NCBI RefSeq assembly: GCF_002272075.1
Contig: NZ_NPBJ01000018.1
Coordinates: 32,642-96,641, forward strand
Source: Terribacillus saccharophilus
GTDB lineage: Bacteria > Bacillota > Bacilli > Bacillales > Amphibacillaceae
Length of the DNA: 64,000 nucleotides
Direction: 5' to 3'
Position numbers and translations under genes: made by a program. The number at the start of each line of letters is the position of its first letter. The stretch's first letter is position 1. Positions 52,279 to 61,731 of this stretch are shown here, piece by piece. The notes below the pieces were generated by a model. The model worked only from the letters and a program-made list of their open reading frames with translations. It was not told the origin of the DNA and did no database searches.

Positions 52279-52647
52279 TTACATAGAATGATTTACTTTA
52301 TCCATAAACCTTCCAGTGAATTCAATTCTTTCAAGGGCATTCCTAATTTGCACTTGAGCAATTTTAGAAGAAGGTTTTATTACAATTGTATCTTTAAAAC
52401 CTAAAGTAGAATAGAATTGCATTGTTTGTTCCAACTGCGGTACAACCTTCGAAGGTACAGGTGTTTGATGAGTTCCATCGACAACAAAAGTATAATCTTT
52501 TCTAGATACTTTATTGATCGTATCCTGCAAATCGACCATATATCCTTCTGCATCTTCCTCCCTCATTAATCCATGCACCTGGACATGTACTTCTTTGGAA
52601 TTTTCATCAATCGCCATCTTATACTTCTTTTTATCTACTACTATCAT
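52279..52647 (-). CDS. STAS-like (SpoIIAA-like) regulatory protein
   Basis: 122 aa, soluble. Pattern VHVQVHGLMREEDAEGYMVDLQDTINKVSRKDYTFVVDGT (beta-alpha-beta) and FKDTIVIKPSSKIAQVQIRNALERI fits the STAS/SpoIIAA-like fold, but the usual phosphorylatable Ser/Thr motif is not clear. First gene after the c-di-GMP riboswitch. Its ATG follows AAGGAGCG. Function unknown. Confidence 0.72.
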   Translation of the reverse strand: MIVVDKKKYKMAIDENSKEVHVQVHGLMREEDAEGYMVDLQDTINKVSRKDYTFVVDGTHQTPVPSKVVPQLEQTMQFYSTLGFKDTIVIKPSSKIAQVQIRNALERIEFTGRFMDKVNHSM

Positions 52648-52702
52648 TTCGTTCGCTCCTTTTTCTATAGCCTGATAAAACTATTATTACCTCTTAAGTG
52701 TG

Positions 52703-52735
52703 AAAAAAAGCTATCCTAATATAGACAAGGATAGC
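52703..52735 (-). terminator. expression-platform terminator of the c-di-GMP riboswitch
   Basis: GCTATCC (52710-52716) pairs with GGATAGC (52729-52735), followed on the minus strand by seven T residues, about 55 nt before the STAS-like start codon. Confidence 0.9.
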
Positions 52736-52756
52736 CAATGATATAATTTCATACTT

Positions 52757-52832
52757 GGCAACCCGACTATCATCATCCATACGGATATTAGACTCGTAGC
52801 TTTGCGTCCCTATCTTTCGATAAGTTTGCCTA
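52757..52832 (-). promoter_or_regulatory. class I cyclic-di-GMP riboswitch aptamer (GEMM-I)
   Basis: On the minus strand: GGCAAACTTATCGAAAGATA, then GGGACGCAAAGC, ACGAGTCTAATATCCGTATG, GATGATGATAGTCGGGTTGCC. GNRA tetraloop (GAAA), the GGGACGCAAAGC block and the closing GGGTTGCC pairing with GGCAAAC are the GEMM-I consensus. A consensus promoter precedes and a terminator follows. It should make the STAS/GNAT/MCP transcript respond to cyclic-di-GMP. Confidence 0.93.
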
Positions 52833-52842
52833 ATAATTTTGA

Positions 52843-52871
52843 TTTATAGTTCTAAATACACTCCACCACAA
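52843..52871 (-). promoter_or_regulatory. promoter of the c-di-GMP riboswitch operon
   Basis: Minus strand -35 TTGTGG (52866-52871), 17-bp spacer, -10 TATAAA (52843-52848), ending just before the aptamer. Confidence 0.65.
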
Positions 52872-53189
52872 CTTCACGTTCCCTTTTGCATTATAAATTA
52901 CTCATATTTTCTTGTCTAATTATAACTGCCTCTCTGGTTTATAGGTATATTAATTCACCAACCACCATTTTAAGGGTGATGTCGCAGGTCTAATTTACTA
53001 TACACTAAAACCACCCACCTTCCTTATATCGGTCAACTACAGACAATTTAAATAGAAATTGTTAAATGTTTAAAGATGTTCACGATATAGTATCGTTCCA
53101 GCTAGTTCAAAAGAATAAGTGAGTCCTCATATAAACATTTAATCAAAATTCCAAATATGGAAGGCTGTTATAAATTCTTGTTGAATAAA

Positions 53190-53258
53190 TCAGGATCATT
53201 AATGAATTTTGCTGTATCACCTACCTTAAAAGCATCCCAGCAAACCCTTCCTTATTGA
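53190..53258 (+). pseudogene. internally deleted relic of the 47.4-kb hypothetical gene
   Basis: TCAGGATCATTAATGAATTT followed by TGCTGTATCACCTAC matches the segment coding GSIVNFVVSPT of the gene at 47399-47893, and AAAAGCATCCCAGCAAACC then TTATTGAG matches the segment coding TKSIPAQATPYW, with everything between missing. The frame is broken. Confidence 0.85.
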
Positions 53259-53263
53259 GTTAA

Positions 53264-53304
53264 AAAAGCGTGAAGTCTCTTGAACGAGATTTCACGCTTT
53301 TTTT
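53264..53304. terminator. strong bidirectional terminator
   Basis: AAAAAAGCGTGAAGTCTC ... GAGATTTCACGCTTTTTTTT; 12-bp stem. It ends the minus-strand membrane protein gene at 53326. Confidence 0.92.
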
Positions 53305-53325
53305 TGGTTATAATATCTTCATTTA

Positions 53326-53730
53326 CTACTTTCTTATTTCAACTGCTATCCGTAAGTTCGAGATAATTCCAAGAAGCACTATGAACGAACAAACCAACTT
53401 TTCAAAGGATGTTCCTAACAGTTGTTGGATAAAACCAACTGCACACAGCACAACAAGAAACCAACAAATAATGGTTATGCCTCTATTGAATCTACCTACT
53501 CTGTTTTCAGCAGCAAAAAAAGTAAAAAGTCCTCCTATAATACAAATAATAATACTGATGATAGATAGTTGGAATTGAGTTGCGAACGAATCAGATCGTC
53601 CGCCATTCACCCATGTATATGGGAGAATGCCGCTAATAACCAAAATATGAATTAAGATTGTGAAAGAGTAAAAACAAATCCCTAATAATACCGCTGTTTT
53701 CATACTTACGTACCTAGTAGTGTTAAACAA
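53326..53730 (-). CDS. small membrane protein, four helices
   Basis: 134 aa; TTG start at 53730 with AGAGGTGATTTC upstream. Hydrophobic segments at about residues 14-36, 52-72, 82-102 and 110-128; conserved-looking YTWVNGGRSDSFATQFQ loop. Family not recognised. Followed by a strong terminator; single gene. Confidence 0.65.
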   Translation of the reverse strand: MFNTTRYVSMKTAVLLGICFYSFTILIHILVISGILPYTWVNGGRSDSFATQFQLSIISIIICIIGGLFTFFAAENRVGRFNRGITIICWFLVVLCAVGFIQQLLGTSFEKLVCSFIVLLGIISNLRIAVEIRK

Positions 53731-53842
53731 GAAATCACCTCTGTTTCGCGCTTAGCCTCTTGTTATATAGGCTAGTAACTACGTATATGTTTACTTTCTA
53801 CACTCATACCTTTTTTCACTTCTATGCTCCCAATGTAAGAAT

Positions 53843-53874
53843 AAAAAAGGCGTCCCATGATGGAACGCCTTTTG
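53843..53874 (-). terminator. intrinsic terminator of the acidic lipoprotein gene
   Basis: AAAAGGCGT / ACGCCTTTT arms with extra inner pairs and T-rich tail on the minus strand, directly downstream of the stop at 53885. Confidence 0.85.
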
Positions 53875-53884
53875 ACACTACATA

Positions 53885-54055
53885 TTATTCAGATTGATCT
53901 GTATCTTCTTCTGTATCATCAGTATCTTGATCTTGATCCTGTTCTTGTTCCTCAATTTGCTCATCATCAGCTGGATCTTCATCATCATTGTTATTACATG
54001 CCGCCAACGTAAGTACTGATACCATTCCCAATGCTACCATCCATTTTTTAAGCAT
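53885..54055 (-). CDS. small acidic lipoprotein
   Basis: 56 residues. Signal MLKKWMVALGMVSVLTLAAC with lipobox LAAC (Cys at residue 20), then a highly acidic disordered tail (NNNDDEDPADDEQIEEQEQ... rich in D, E and Q, ending DQSE). SD GGGAGAGG. Likely a lipid-anchored extracellular peptide with no folded domain; function unknown. Confidence 0.75.
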   Translation of the reverse strand: MLKKWMVALGMVSVLTLAACNNNDDEDPADDEQIEEQEQDQDQDTDDTEEDTDQSE

Positions 54056-54429
54056 TGAAGCCTCTCCCTTTTAAGAAATTAAGGTACATAAGTAAGATAC
54101 CAGAAGCCTGTTAAGGACAGGTCAATTATTTGTAAACAGGCTGTTAATGCGAACGATCATTATTGACGTTAATCGACATGAAAGAGGCAGTTATTGAACA
54201 ATAATAGCGAGCTATAGATTAAACTGGGGCTTTTTAAATTAACCCGGAACACCTAGCTCTCTTTTTATATCTCGTAAGAGCCTTTAAGATTACCTAGGTT
54301 GGTCGATTTATATACCGTGCATATTAATTAATCAGAAAGGAGTATCTCGGTTTGGGCGCCTTGATAGCTTTGAACAGCTAATTAATATGTTAGTTTGAAG
54401 AGCTTTTTTTATTAGAAAGGAATTTAATT

Positions 54430-56115
54430 GTGAAAATCAAAACAAAACTTCTAGGGATAATTTCAATTTTAATATCTTCCTTATTATTAATTGGGGTTTC
54501 ATCCATTTTCATCAATTCTTCCATTACCGAGAAGAATGATATCTTAAAGGATAAGATGGAGTTTCAAAACAAAATCAAGCATGTCCAATATAGGTTAGCT
54601 GGCTTATCGAATGATGAAAGAGGATTTATCATCACTGGCGAACAGGATTTTGCAGACGGAATGGAAGAGAAATCTGATGATATCTTCTCTACTTTAGATC
54701 AATTGGAATCACTGATCCACAATCAGGATTATATGACAAACGTGAATGATATTCGAGATAACTTCACAGAGTTTTGGAGTATCAATCAGGAGGTGATATC
54801 TCAATTTGCCTCCAGTCCAGAACAAGCGGAATCCCTTCACTTAGGAGAAGAAAGAACATTACGGAAGGAAGTATTAGATCCATCCGTAAATGAGTTAGTC
54901 GATCAATTAAATAATGATGTAGATGATTTAGAAACAGAGATTAATAGATACGGCACTGTCAGTGGTTGGTTCATTAGTGCAGTGACAATACTTTCTATCA
55001 TTATAGGAATCCTTTTGAGTATGCTTCTTTTAAGGTCCATCTTGGTACCTCTAAGAAGTCTAAATAAACAGCTGGAAGATATTGCACAGGGAGATGCGGA
55101 CCTGACCCAAAAAGCCGCCGTTAAAAGTAAGGATGAATTTGGTCAGCTTGCTGCATCTTTTAATGCTTTTGTTCACTCACTAGCAGGTATCGTAAAGCAA
55201 ATCAGTAGTTCATCCCAACAGGTCGCGGCCGCTTCAGAAGAATTATCGGCAAGCTCCGAACAGTCTAGAGCTACATCGGACCAAATCTCACAATCAATGA
55301 AGGAAATTGCCTTAACTAGTACAAATCAAAGCAATATGACAGAACAGAGCTCCGGATCCATAACAGAGATATTAGAGAGCCTTTCCAATGTAGCAGACAA
55401 TACAAACAGCATTGCTGAAAATGCCTCCTTTATGAAAGACAAAGCCGACGTGGGCGCATCTTCTGTAAATATGATGTCAGAACAAATGACTGTAATCAAT
55501 CAGTCTGTTCAAGAAGCTGGGAGCGGATTAGAGTCATTAGTGAGAAGCACAACAGAAATAAGTCATATGTCCTCTCTCATCACAGACATCTCGGAACAAA
55601 CCAATCTCCTTGCATTAAATGCAGCCATTGAAGCTGCGCGAGCCGGAGAACAAGGAAAAGGTTTTGCCGTTGTAGCAGAAGAAGTTCTAAAGCTGGCTGA
55701 TGAAACAAATCAATCTACCAGCCATATTAAACATTTAGTTTCCACAATAGAAACGGACTCAAAAGATACCGTAAGCAATATCCATAACGTGCAGCAAAAT
55801 GTGGATTCAGGCATGAGTTACGCTAGCGAAAGCCAGCAACAGTTTAGTGAGATATTAAATCTTGTTGGACAAGTAACAGCTCAAATCCAAGAAGTTGCAG
55901 CTGCCACCCAGCAATTAACTGCAGGTGTAGAAATCGTGCAGCATAGCCTCTCAACTCTTGAAACAGGAACAAAAGAAACATCATCTAACTCTAAAGCCAT
56001 TGCCTCAGCAACAGAGGAACAATTGAGTTCCATGGAAGATATCTCAAATGCAGCTGTTTCTCTTTCGGATTTAGCGGATGAATTACAGACGATTGTTAAC
56101 CGGTTTAAGTACTAA
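54430..56115 (+). CDS. methyl-accepting chemotaxis protein with extracellular sensor
   Basis: 561 aa; GTG start at 54430 (GAAAGGAATTTAATT). TM1 about residues 7-28, extracellular helical sensor (29-175, CHASE3-like: [19 protein letters not shown]), TM2 about 177-200, HAMP (201-252, [23 protein letters not shown]) and the signalling domain with tip [21 protein letters not shown] and [17 protein letters not shown] hairpin. A transmembrane chemoreceptor, ligand unknown. The intergenic region 54056-54430 holds a T7 run (54404-54411) after weak pairing and a possible short peptide, but nothing certain. Confidence 0.92.
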   Translation: MKIKTKLLGIISILISSLLLIGVSSIFINSSITEKNDILKDKMEFQNKIKHVQYRLAGLSNDERGFIITGEQDFADGMEEKSDDIFSTLDQLESLIHNQDYMTNVNDIRDNFTEFWSINQEVISQFASSPEQAESLHLGEERTLRKEVLDPSVNELVDQLNNDVDDLETEINRYGTVSGWFISAVTILSIIIGILLSMLLLRSILVPLRSLNKQLEDIAQGDADLTQKAAVKSKDEFGQLAASFNAFVHSLAGIVKQISSSSQQVAAASEELSASSEQSRATSDQISQSMKEIALTSTNQSNMTEQSSGSITEILESLSNVADNTNSIAENASFMKDKADVGASSVNMMSEQMTVINQSVQEAGSGLESLVRSTTEISHMSSLITDISEQTNLLALNAAIEAARAGEQGKGFAVVAEEVLKLADETNQSTSHIKHLVSTIETDSKDTVSNIHNVQQNVDSGMSYASESQQQFSEILNLVGQVTAQIQEVAAATQQLTAGVEIVQHSLSTLETGTKETSSNSKAIASATEEQLSSMEDISNAAVSLSDLADELQTIVNRFKY

Positions 56116-56153
56116 AAAGATCCCTCAGAAATAATCTGAGGGATCTTTTTTTA
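56114..56153 (+). terminator. intrinsic terminator of the chemoreceptor gene
   Basis: AAGATCCCTCAG / CTGAGGGATCTT with 7-nt loop, then TTTTTT. Confidence 0.92.
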
Positions 56154-56295
56154 ATACGTCAGCAATTGTTAGAAGCGTAACCATCATTCTTTAAAGACGC
56201 TATAACATGTGTTGGCAAAATATTAGCGAGTCTTTAATTTTCTTATAGACTTTTCTTTTAGAAATTTCCCATATGAACTTTATGCCAATGAAAAC

Positions 56296-57063
56296 TTATA
56301 ACCCATTCTCTATTAACCATTTCATAATGCTTTCTTCTCTTTCCTTACTATCGTCCCGCTGTGCATCGTATTTACGCATTTTCTTCTGTGAAACAATATT
56401 TCCATCTGCCATAACCAGTATTCTTTCCGTTTTTGCTGCTACCTTTATATCATGCGTAACGAGCACTATAGTTGTGCCGTCTTTATTTATTTCAGCAAGA
56501 ATTGACATAATTTCCTCTGTCGAGTTGGAGTCTAATGCTCCGGTCGGTTCGTCTCCAAATATGATAGCCGGATCATTTATCAATGCTCTGCAAATGCCCA
56601 CTCTTTGTAGCTGTCCACCAGAGCCTTGCGTGATAGTGTGATCTGCAAGCTTTTCAATTCCTGTCATTTTCATCAGTTCTTTTGCTTTTTGATTCACTAC
56701 ATTTTTATCCGCATCTGTTGACACAAGTGCAGGAAACATAACGTTGTCAATCAGGGACAGATTCTTTAATAGATTAATATCCTGAAAGATAAATCCCATT
56801 GTTTCCAGTCGAATCTTCGCCAATTCTTCTTCTTTTAGACTGCCGATTTCACCACCTTTAATCTTCACACTACCAGAGGTAATTCTATCCATACCACTTA
56901 TATTATATAGCAGTGTTGATTTCCCGCTTCCGGACGGTCCCATGACCGATACGAATTCTCCTTCTTCCACCTCTAAGTTTACATCCTTTAAGATATGAAG
57001 CTCATTATCTTTTCCTAATGCTACTTTTTTGGTCACACTTCTAGCTTCTATTATATTGGTCAC
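56296..57063 (-). CDS. ABC transporter ATP-binding protein (MacB/BceA/LolD-type)
   Basis: 255 aa, GTG start at 57063 with GGAGGAATTTAG. Walker A GPSGSGKSTLL, Q-loop GFIFQDINLL, signature SGGQLQRVGI, Walker B IIFGDEPTGALDSN, switch His in VTHDIKVAA. The GDEPTGALDS motif and partner type place it in the MacB/LolD mechanotransmission class. Pairs with the upstream FtsX-type permease. Confidence 0.92.
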   Translation of the reverse strand: MTNIIEARSVTKKVALGKDNELHILKDVNLEVEEGEFVSVMGPSGSGKSTLLYNISGMDRITSGSVKIKGGEIGSLKEEELAKIRLETMGFIFQDINLLKNLSLIDNVMFPALVSTDADKNVVNQKAKELMKMTGIEKLADHTITQGSGGQLQRVGICRALINDPAIIFGDEPTGALDSNSTEEIMSILAEINKDGTTIVLVTHDIKVAAKTERILVMADGNIVSQKKMRKYDAQRDDSKEREESIMKWLIENGL

Positions 57064-57198
57064 CTAAATTCCTCCCATAGCAAATATTACTATCAAAAAG
57101 TATTTTCTCAGAGGGTTCTAGCATGCTTTTCAGAAAAACAGCTGGTGTCTATGCGCAGAGTATTTCTCCAAAGCTTTCTACCTGTGCCTTCAGTACTG

Positions 57199-59544
57199 TC
57201 AACTTCTCAAAACGACAGATAAATCATCTTTTACGGCTACCTTACAGGAGATATATATCGTCAATCCAACGGCTATGATCAGCGCTAAAGGACAAAGTAG
57301 CCAAGTCTGCCATATAATATGAACAAATTCAATTTTTGCCGCTCCCATAGAGGACATGGCCAAACTTACAAGAAATTCTCCTAGAAGGTTCGCAGTCAAA
57401 ACTCCAAATATAATTCCAAATATTAGTACCATCAGAGTGCCTGCCATATATTGATGACTAATTTGCTTTAAAGTTAATCCCATACTTCGCATGATGGCAA
57501 TCTGAGACATATCCTTTGATAATAGCATTCGAAGGAATAGTGCCGTGATTAATACAGCTATGATGATCGCGACGGAGATTCCGCCTACCACGACGGTACC
57601 CATCTGGTTGATGATATTTCCTAACGTCTGCTGCGTATATTCTTTAATATCATTTACCTGCGCTGTGCTGTAAGCATTCTGGTAGTATTCCATTTTCTTA
57701 CGAGCATCAACACCTTCAGCTAAATCCAAACTCACAATATACCAAAGAATGGCCTCTTCATTTACCCCAAGACTTGTATGCGCTTTTGCTGTTTTCCCTC
57801 CATTTGTAATATCCTGATAAATACCCGTAACTGTTAACTTCTGTTCTTGTCCGTCAGTCTTGACAGTTACTTCATCTCCTACTTTCTTGTTTAATCCGTC
57901 TTTTGCAGCATTGGCTAGTGAAAGCGAGATTTCCCCTTCCCCCTCCGGTGCTCTGCCTTCCAGAAACTTTAATGGAAATACGGAAAAATCTCCGGATTCA
58001 ATATTCATATAGTCCCAGGAACCTTCTGCGTTTCTGACCTGGTAGGAACTTGTGATGTAGGGTGCAAACTTTTCAATATCCGAATCATTCTGCAGTTCTT
58101 CCTGCAGCTTTTTAAAATCTTCTGTAATAGAATCTGTCCTTCGAAGATCGATTCTCATATCCTGTTTTCCTATTCCCATATAAGAGGAAAATTCAGGTGA
58201 ACTCATAGTGTTATAAATATTTACAGGAAGTATGACAATGAACGTACATACGATAAAAATCACTAGCAGCAACCTGTATAACCTGAATCGTTTGCCTACA
58301 TCCCTCAGCCCCATGTAAATATTAGTGCTGAAGAATTTGTTCTTTAGCAGCGGGAAACTGTTCTTTCCGCGCTCCATGATATCTGAACGCAAAGCTTCCA
58401 CCGCAGAAATCTTATCGATTCTTTTTAGTACTCGCTTGCAGTACATCACAATCATGACATACACGAGTATTGGAGCTATAAGGGCTAGTATATAATTTAA
58501 GCTTCCTGATAAATCGGAAGCTATATAAAGTTTCATATTACGGTTTAACAGATTTACCGCTGCAAAGGACATGAGATAACCGATAATTCCGGCAGCTGCT
58601 GCGATGATTCTGTACTTATTAAGATAAACCTTCTTTATATCTTTTCTGGATATCCCCATCGCTTTCATAACACCGATTTCTCTCATATCTTCATCAATAG
58701 TCGCCAAGAATGTAAGTCTGATACAGAGTGAAGCAATCACAAGAAGCAGCATACTTATGAATATAATGACAATCGCAACTATCATATCCGACATGCTATT
58801 GAAAATCGCAAATATTTCACCTTCCAATATAGGACCATTTGCCGGAAGACCTGCTTCGTTATAGGCAGTCTGAACAGCAGCCGCATCCCCATTTTCATGC
58901 AGTTTGAACTCAATCAGATATTCCAGTTCCCCTGCCTGCATTTTAAGCATTTCATTATAATCATCCTGATTAATCACAAACCGTTTCGAAGAAGTAAGGG
59001 GCGAGTTCATCTCAAAATCCCTTGCATAATCTGAAATGACAAACTGATTCTCATACCAGCCGCTTTTCACCGTAATCGTATCACCTATTTTAAGGTCATG
59101 TTGTTCCATGAAATAGATGGGAACAGCTACAAAACCTTTCTTTACATCCAACTTTTCATTATCCAGATTCAATATAAAATCAAAATTCTTATTCTGTAAC
59201 ACAAATGAAATATCCTGTATCGTTCCAGCCATCGTTTGATTTTGACCAAAATGTATATTACTTCCATAAATATTCTGAAGAACCATCGTCTCCTGCATCG
59301 CTATATGGTCCCGATATTGATCTGTGAATCGGTCGATCTTCCCTTGATCATATTCTCCTGCATGCATCACCGTAATGTCAGCTGGTACTGCACTTTCCTG
59401 AAATTTTGAGATCCCCTGAATCAGATTTCCAATGTTAGTAACTGCACCGGCTGCCAAAATAACGGCCATTGTGATAAATACAAATACTGTCATCGTTATA
59501 ATTTTGTTCCTGATGAAATCATTCTTCACCATTTTCACAAACAT
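57199..59544 (-). CDS. FtsX/MacB-type ABC permease
   Basis: 781 aa; ATG after GGAGAAAAAATC. Ten or so helices in the FtsX arrangement: one near the N-terminus (IITMTVFVFITMAVILAAGAV), a first three-helix FtsX unit (SMLLLVIASLCIRLTFLATI; GIIGYLMSFAAVNLL; VLYVMIVMYCKRVL-type) and a second FtsX unit at the C-terminus (VGGISVAIIIAVLITALFLR and GIIFGVLTANLLGEFL), with large extracellular domains between. Resembles exporters of peptides or lipids in Gram-positives. No two-component system lies next to it, so bacitracin-type sensing is not supported. Confidence 0.9.
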   Translation of the reverse strand: MFVKMVKNDFIRNKIITMTVFVFITMAVILAAGAVTNIGNLIQGISKFQESAVPADITVMHAGEYDQGKIDRFTDQYRDHIAMQETMVLQNIYGSNIHFGQNQTMAGTIQDISFVLQNKNFDFILNLDNEKLDVKKGFVAVPIYFMEQHDLKIGDTITVKSGWYENQFVISDYARDFEMNSPLTSSKRFVINQDDYNEMLKMQAGELEYLIEFKLHENGDAAAVQTAYNEAGLPANGPILEGEIFAIFNSMSDMIVAIVIIFISMLLLVIASLCIRLTFLATIDEDMREIGVMKAMGISRKDIKKVYLNKYRIIAAAAGIIGYLMSFAAVNLLNRNMKLYIASDLSGSLNYILALIAPILVYVMIVMYCKRVLKRIDKISAVEALRSDIMERGKNSFPLLKNKFFSTNIYMGLRDVGKRFRLYRLLLVIFIVCTFIVILPVNIYNTMSSPEFSSYMGIGKQDMRIDLRRTDSITEDFKKLQEELQNDSDIEKFAPYITSSYQVRNAEGSWDYMNIESGDFSVFPLKFLEGRAPEGEGEISLSLANAAKDGLNKKVGDEVTVKTDGQEQKLTVTGIYQDITNGGKTAKAHTSLGVNEEAILWYIVSLDLAEGVDARKKMEYYQNAYSTAQVNDIKEYTQQTLGNIINQMGTVVVGGISVAIIIAVLITALFLRMLLSKDMSQIAIMRSMGLTLKQISHQYMAGTLMVLIFGIIFGVLTANLLGEFLVSLAMSSMGAAKIEFVHIIWQTWLLCPLALIIAVGLTIYISCKVAVKDDLSVVLRS

Positions 59545-59888
59545 GATTTTTTCTCCTTCCTACAGCATCTATTTTTTATTCTATCCTTGTACCTATCACT
59601 CTTTGACATTTCTTCAGTGGAATAATTCTCAACTACTTTTATCATGGAACGTATTTTTCCTTGAATGATTTTTATTGTATTAAAGTAATCATACGAAATG
59701 GTATTTATTTGAAAAACCTGATTGAGGCTGATTAATTACTACGTCTTCAGCCTTATTTTAGTAAATCAGCTATTAGAGAATGCTGAAATTTTAAAAAAGG
59801 TGGAAAAGATACTCTGTCTAATGTGATAAACCTTGACTCTTAGTATTTCAAAACATAAGTTTTAAGTAATGATATTACAAATTAAATA

Positions 59889-59917
59889 GCCGCTCATAAA
59901 TCTTATGAGCGGCTACA
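59889..59917. repeat. 29-bp near-perfect palindrome in a promoter region
   Basis: TAGCCGCTCATAA-ATC-TTATGAGCGGCTA: 13-bp arms. It lies just before a TATAAT box (around 59931) of the 59972 gene. No proper T run, so an operator or an insulating hairpin is more likely than a terminator. Confidence 0.7.
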
Positions 59918-59971
59918 AGAACTAGATTATAATTTATAAATAAGATATAGATATTTTAAAGGGGAGATTTA

Positions 59972-60577
59972 ATGGGCAGGAAAAAACGACGGCATTTACA
60001 AGGCTCAGATCAATTGAAACGTGAGGTTGCTAATCGTAAGAGGGCAAGAATTATATTTGGCTTCATCATGGCAATGGTTGCTTTCGTTATTTTTGGTGTA
60101 TCTTTTATGGTTTTAAGAACATTCTTTGCTTCAAGCCTTTATCATGCATTCATCTATGATTGGATAGGAACTGCCTTGTTGTACTTGGCTGCCTTGACTC
60201 TTATTGCCTTTTTTGTTTACACAAGTCTTGTTATTACAATAAAAAATCCCCAGAAAGTTGAAAAAAGACAGTTATTTTATTTTGGTTTAACAGGGATAGT
60301 TTGTTTTACCATAGGTGTTTTCATTGTTCCACAATTAAGTTCTTTAACAATTAATAGTGTGGGAGATATGAAGGATTACGCAAAGGGTGAAATGAAAGTG
60401 GATGACTTTAACGTTGTGGATGTATACACTGGTGGCCACTCAACTATTGCACTCATCACAACGGATGAACGAGAGCTTACGCTGCTGATCAATAATTATC
60501 AGATAGAAGAAGGCACAACATACCGGTTCACATATATGGAACGGAGCGGCACTATCTTAAGTGTTGAAGAGCAGTAA
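59972..60577 (+). CDS. hypothetical membrane protein
   Basis: 201 aa; ATG at 59972 after AAAGGGGAGATTTA. Basic N-terminus (MGRKKRRHLQG), three hydrophobic helices (about 29-50, 62-86, 100-122) and a soluble beta-rich C-terminal domain. Family not recognised. A 29-bp palindrome lies upstream. Confidence 0.68.
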   Translation: MGRKKRRHLQGSDQLKREVANRKRARIIFGFIMAMVAFVIFGVSFMVLRTFFASSLYHAFIYDWIGTALLYLAALTLIAFFVYTSLVITIKNPQKVEKRQLFYFGLTGIVCFTIGVFIVPQLSSLTINSVGDMKDYAKGEMKVDDFNVVDVYTGGHSTIALITTDERELTLLINNYQIEEGTTYRFTYMERSGTILSVEEQ

Positions 60578-60616
60578 TTTCATTAATACATACATTCTTG
60601 AAGTACAAATCAAGGC

Positions 60617-60655
60617 AGAAAAAGCGCCAAACCTTTAAGTTCGGCGCTTTTTTTT
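60617..60655. terminator. bidirectional terminator
   Basis: AGCGCC ... GGCGCT arms with A and T runs on both sides; ends the 59972 gene and the convergent YcsI-like gene. Confidence 0.85.
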
Positions 60656-60678
60656 AGATTTAACTAGAAGCCATGTAC

Positions 60679-61452
60679 TCAAGAATTACGTAAAAATTCA
60701 TCATTCGTAACATCTGTTATAAACATATGGCCCGGCGCATGCGTAATCACAAATGGTATTTGTGAATGAATCGCTACAGATTGAGGTGTTACGCCACATT
60801 CCCAAAAAACAGGTGTTTCTCCTTCACCGAACTCCGTAAATTCACCAAAATCAGGCTTGCTAATATCCTCGATACCTATTTCTTTAGGATCTCCTACATG
60901 AATCGGTGAACCATGCATGTTTGGAAACTGTGCAGTGACATCAATCGCCTTTTGAACGAGCTCGTTTTTTATTGGTCTCATGGAGACTACGACAGGCCCG
61001 CTAAATTCACCAGCTTGCTTCGTTTGACGGTTTGTTATGAACATCGCCACATTTTTATTCTGTTCAATGTGTTTTAAAGGAACGCCTCCCTTTAGTAATG
61101 CACTTTCAAAGGTAAAGCTGCAACCTATCAAGAAAGATACAAAGTCATCCCGCCAGATTTCCTTAAGATCCTGACGCTTCTCTGTTAGTTTGCCGTTCTC
61201 ATATACAAAGTAAAGAGGAATATCACTACGGATGTCTGAGCCAGCAGCAAGAGCAGACTCAACCACTCCTGGTTCTAATACATCAATAATTGGACAAGAC
61301 TTCGGGTTTCGATTAGCAAACAATAGAAAATCAAAAGCATATTCCTTTGGTACAATTGCTAAATTCGCTTGAACATAATCACTGCCTAATCCAGAAGTAT
61401 GGGTATTGTGTTCGCCACTTCTGATTTTTTCTCTTAAGGTGCTTGGATTCAT
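60679..61452 (-). CDS. YcsI-like putative hydro-lyase (DUF1445)
   Basis: 257 aa. TSGLGSDYVQANLAIVPKEYAFDF, the IIDVLEPGVVESALAAGSDIRSDIPLY-type core and VFWECGVTPQSVA plus ITHAPGHMFITDV match the YcsI/DUF1445 family (D-glutamate cyclase-like hydro-lyases; Bacillus subtilis YcsI). ATG after GGGGAAT. No lacto- or 5-oxoproline genes adjacent. Confidence 0.87.
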   Translation of the reverse strand: MNPSTLREKIRSGEHNTHTSGLGSDYVQANLAIVPKEYAFDFLLFANRNPKSCPIIDVLEPGVVESALAAGSDIRSDIPLYFVYENGKLTEKRQDLKEIWRDDFVSFLIGCSFTFESALLKGGVPLKHIEQNKNVAMFITNRQTKQAGEFSGPVVVSMRPIKNELVQKAIDVTAQFPNMHGSPIHVGDPKEIGIEDISKPDFGEFTEFGEGETPVFWECGVTPQSVAIHSQIPFVITHAPGHMFITDVTNDEFLRNS

Positions 61453-61527
61453 TTGTAATTCCCCCAGTCTTTCTATTTATATTTAGTTCCAATACTCCCT
61501 AACCTTGATTGTGTATAGCTTTGTATC

Positions 61528-61719
61528 CTATTTTCTCGGACGGTCAAATTCCTTATATTCCTCCATATATTTACCACTATTAGCTACAAATGAATGATAA
61601 AGTGCTTTAATTGCTAGATTTTTCTCTAAGCCCATTTCAGCTTTAAGCCTCTTTAACTCATCATGTAATTCTCTCTGTTGATTAATTAATTTCGTCATTG
61701 TTGTTTTATTGTATTTCAT
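61528..61719 (-). CDS. small hypothetical protein
   Basis: 63 residues, basic and helical (MKYNKTTMTKLINQQRELHD ... NSGKYMEEYKEFDRPRK). 12 nt after the methyltransferase stop, so probably co-transcribed. Unrecognised. Confidence 0.5.
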   Translation of the reverse strand: MKYNKTTMTKLINQQRELHDELKRLKAEMGLEKNLAIKALYHSFVANSGKYMEEYKEFDRPRK

Positions 61720-61731
61720 TTGAACACATCC

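Noticed and set aside
54300..54430. Riboswitch or attenuator upstream of the chemoreceptor gene
   Set aside because: A T7 run and a short SD-led frame (nine codons) are present but no known aptamer motif or stable stem; too weak to call.
56296..59544. BceAB-type bacitracin resistance module
   Set aside because: No BceRS-like two-component system nearby and the permease length/domain order fits a general MacB/FtsX exporter better.
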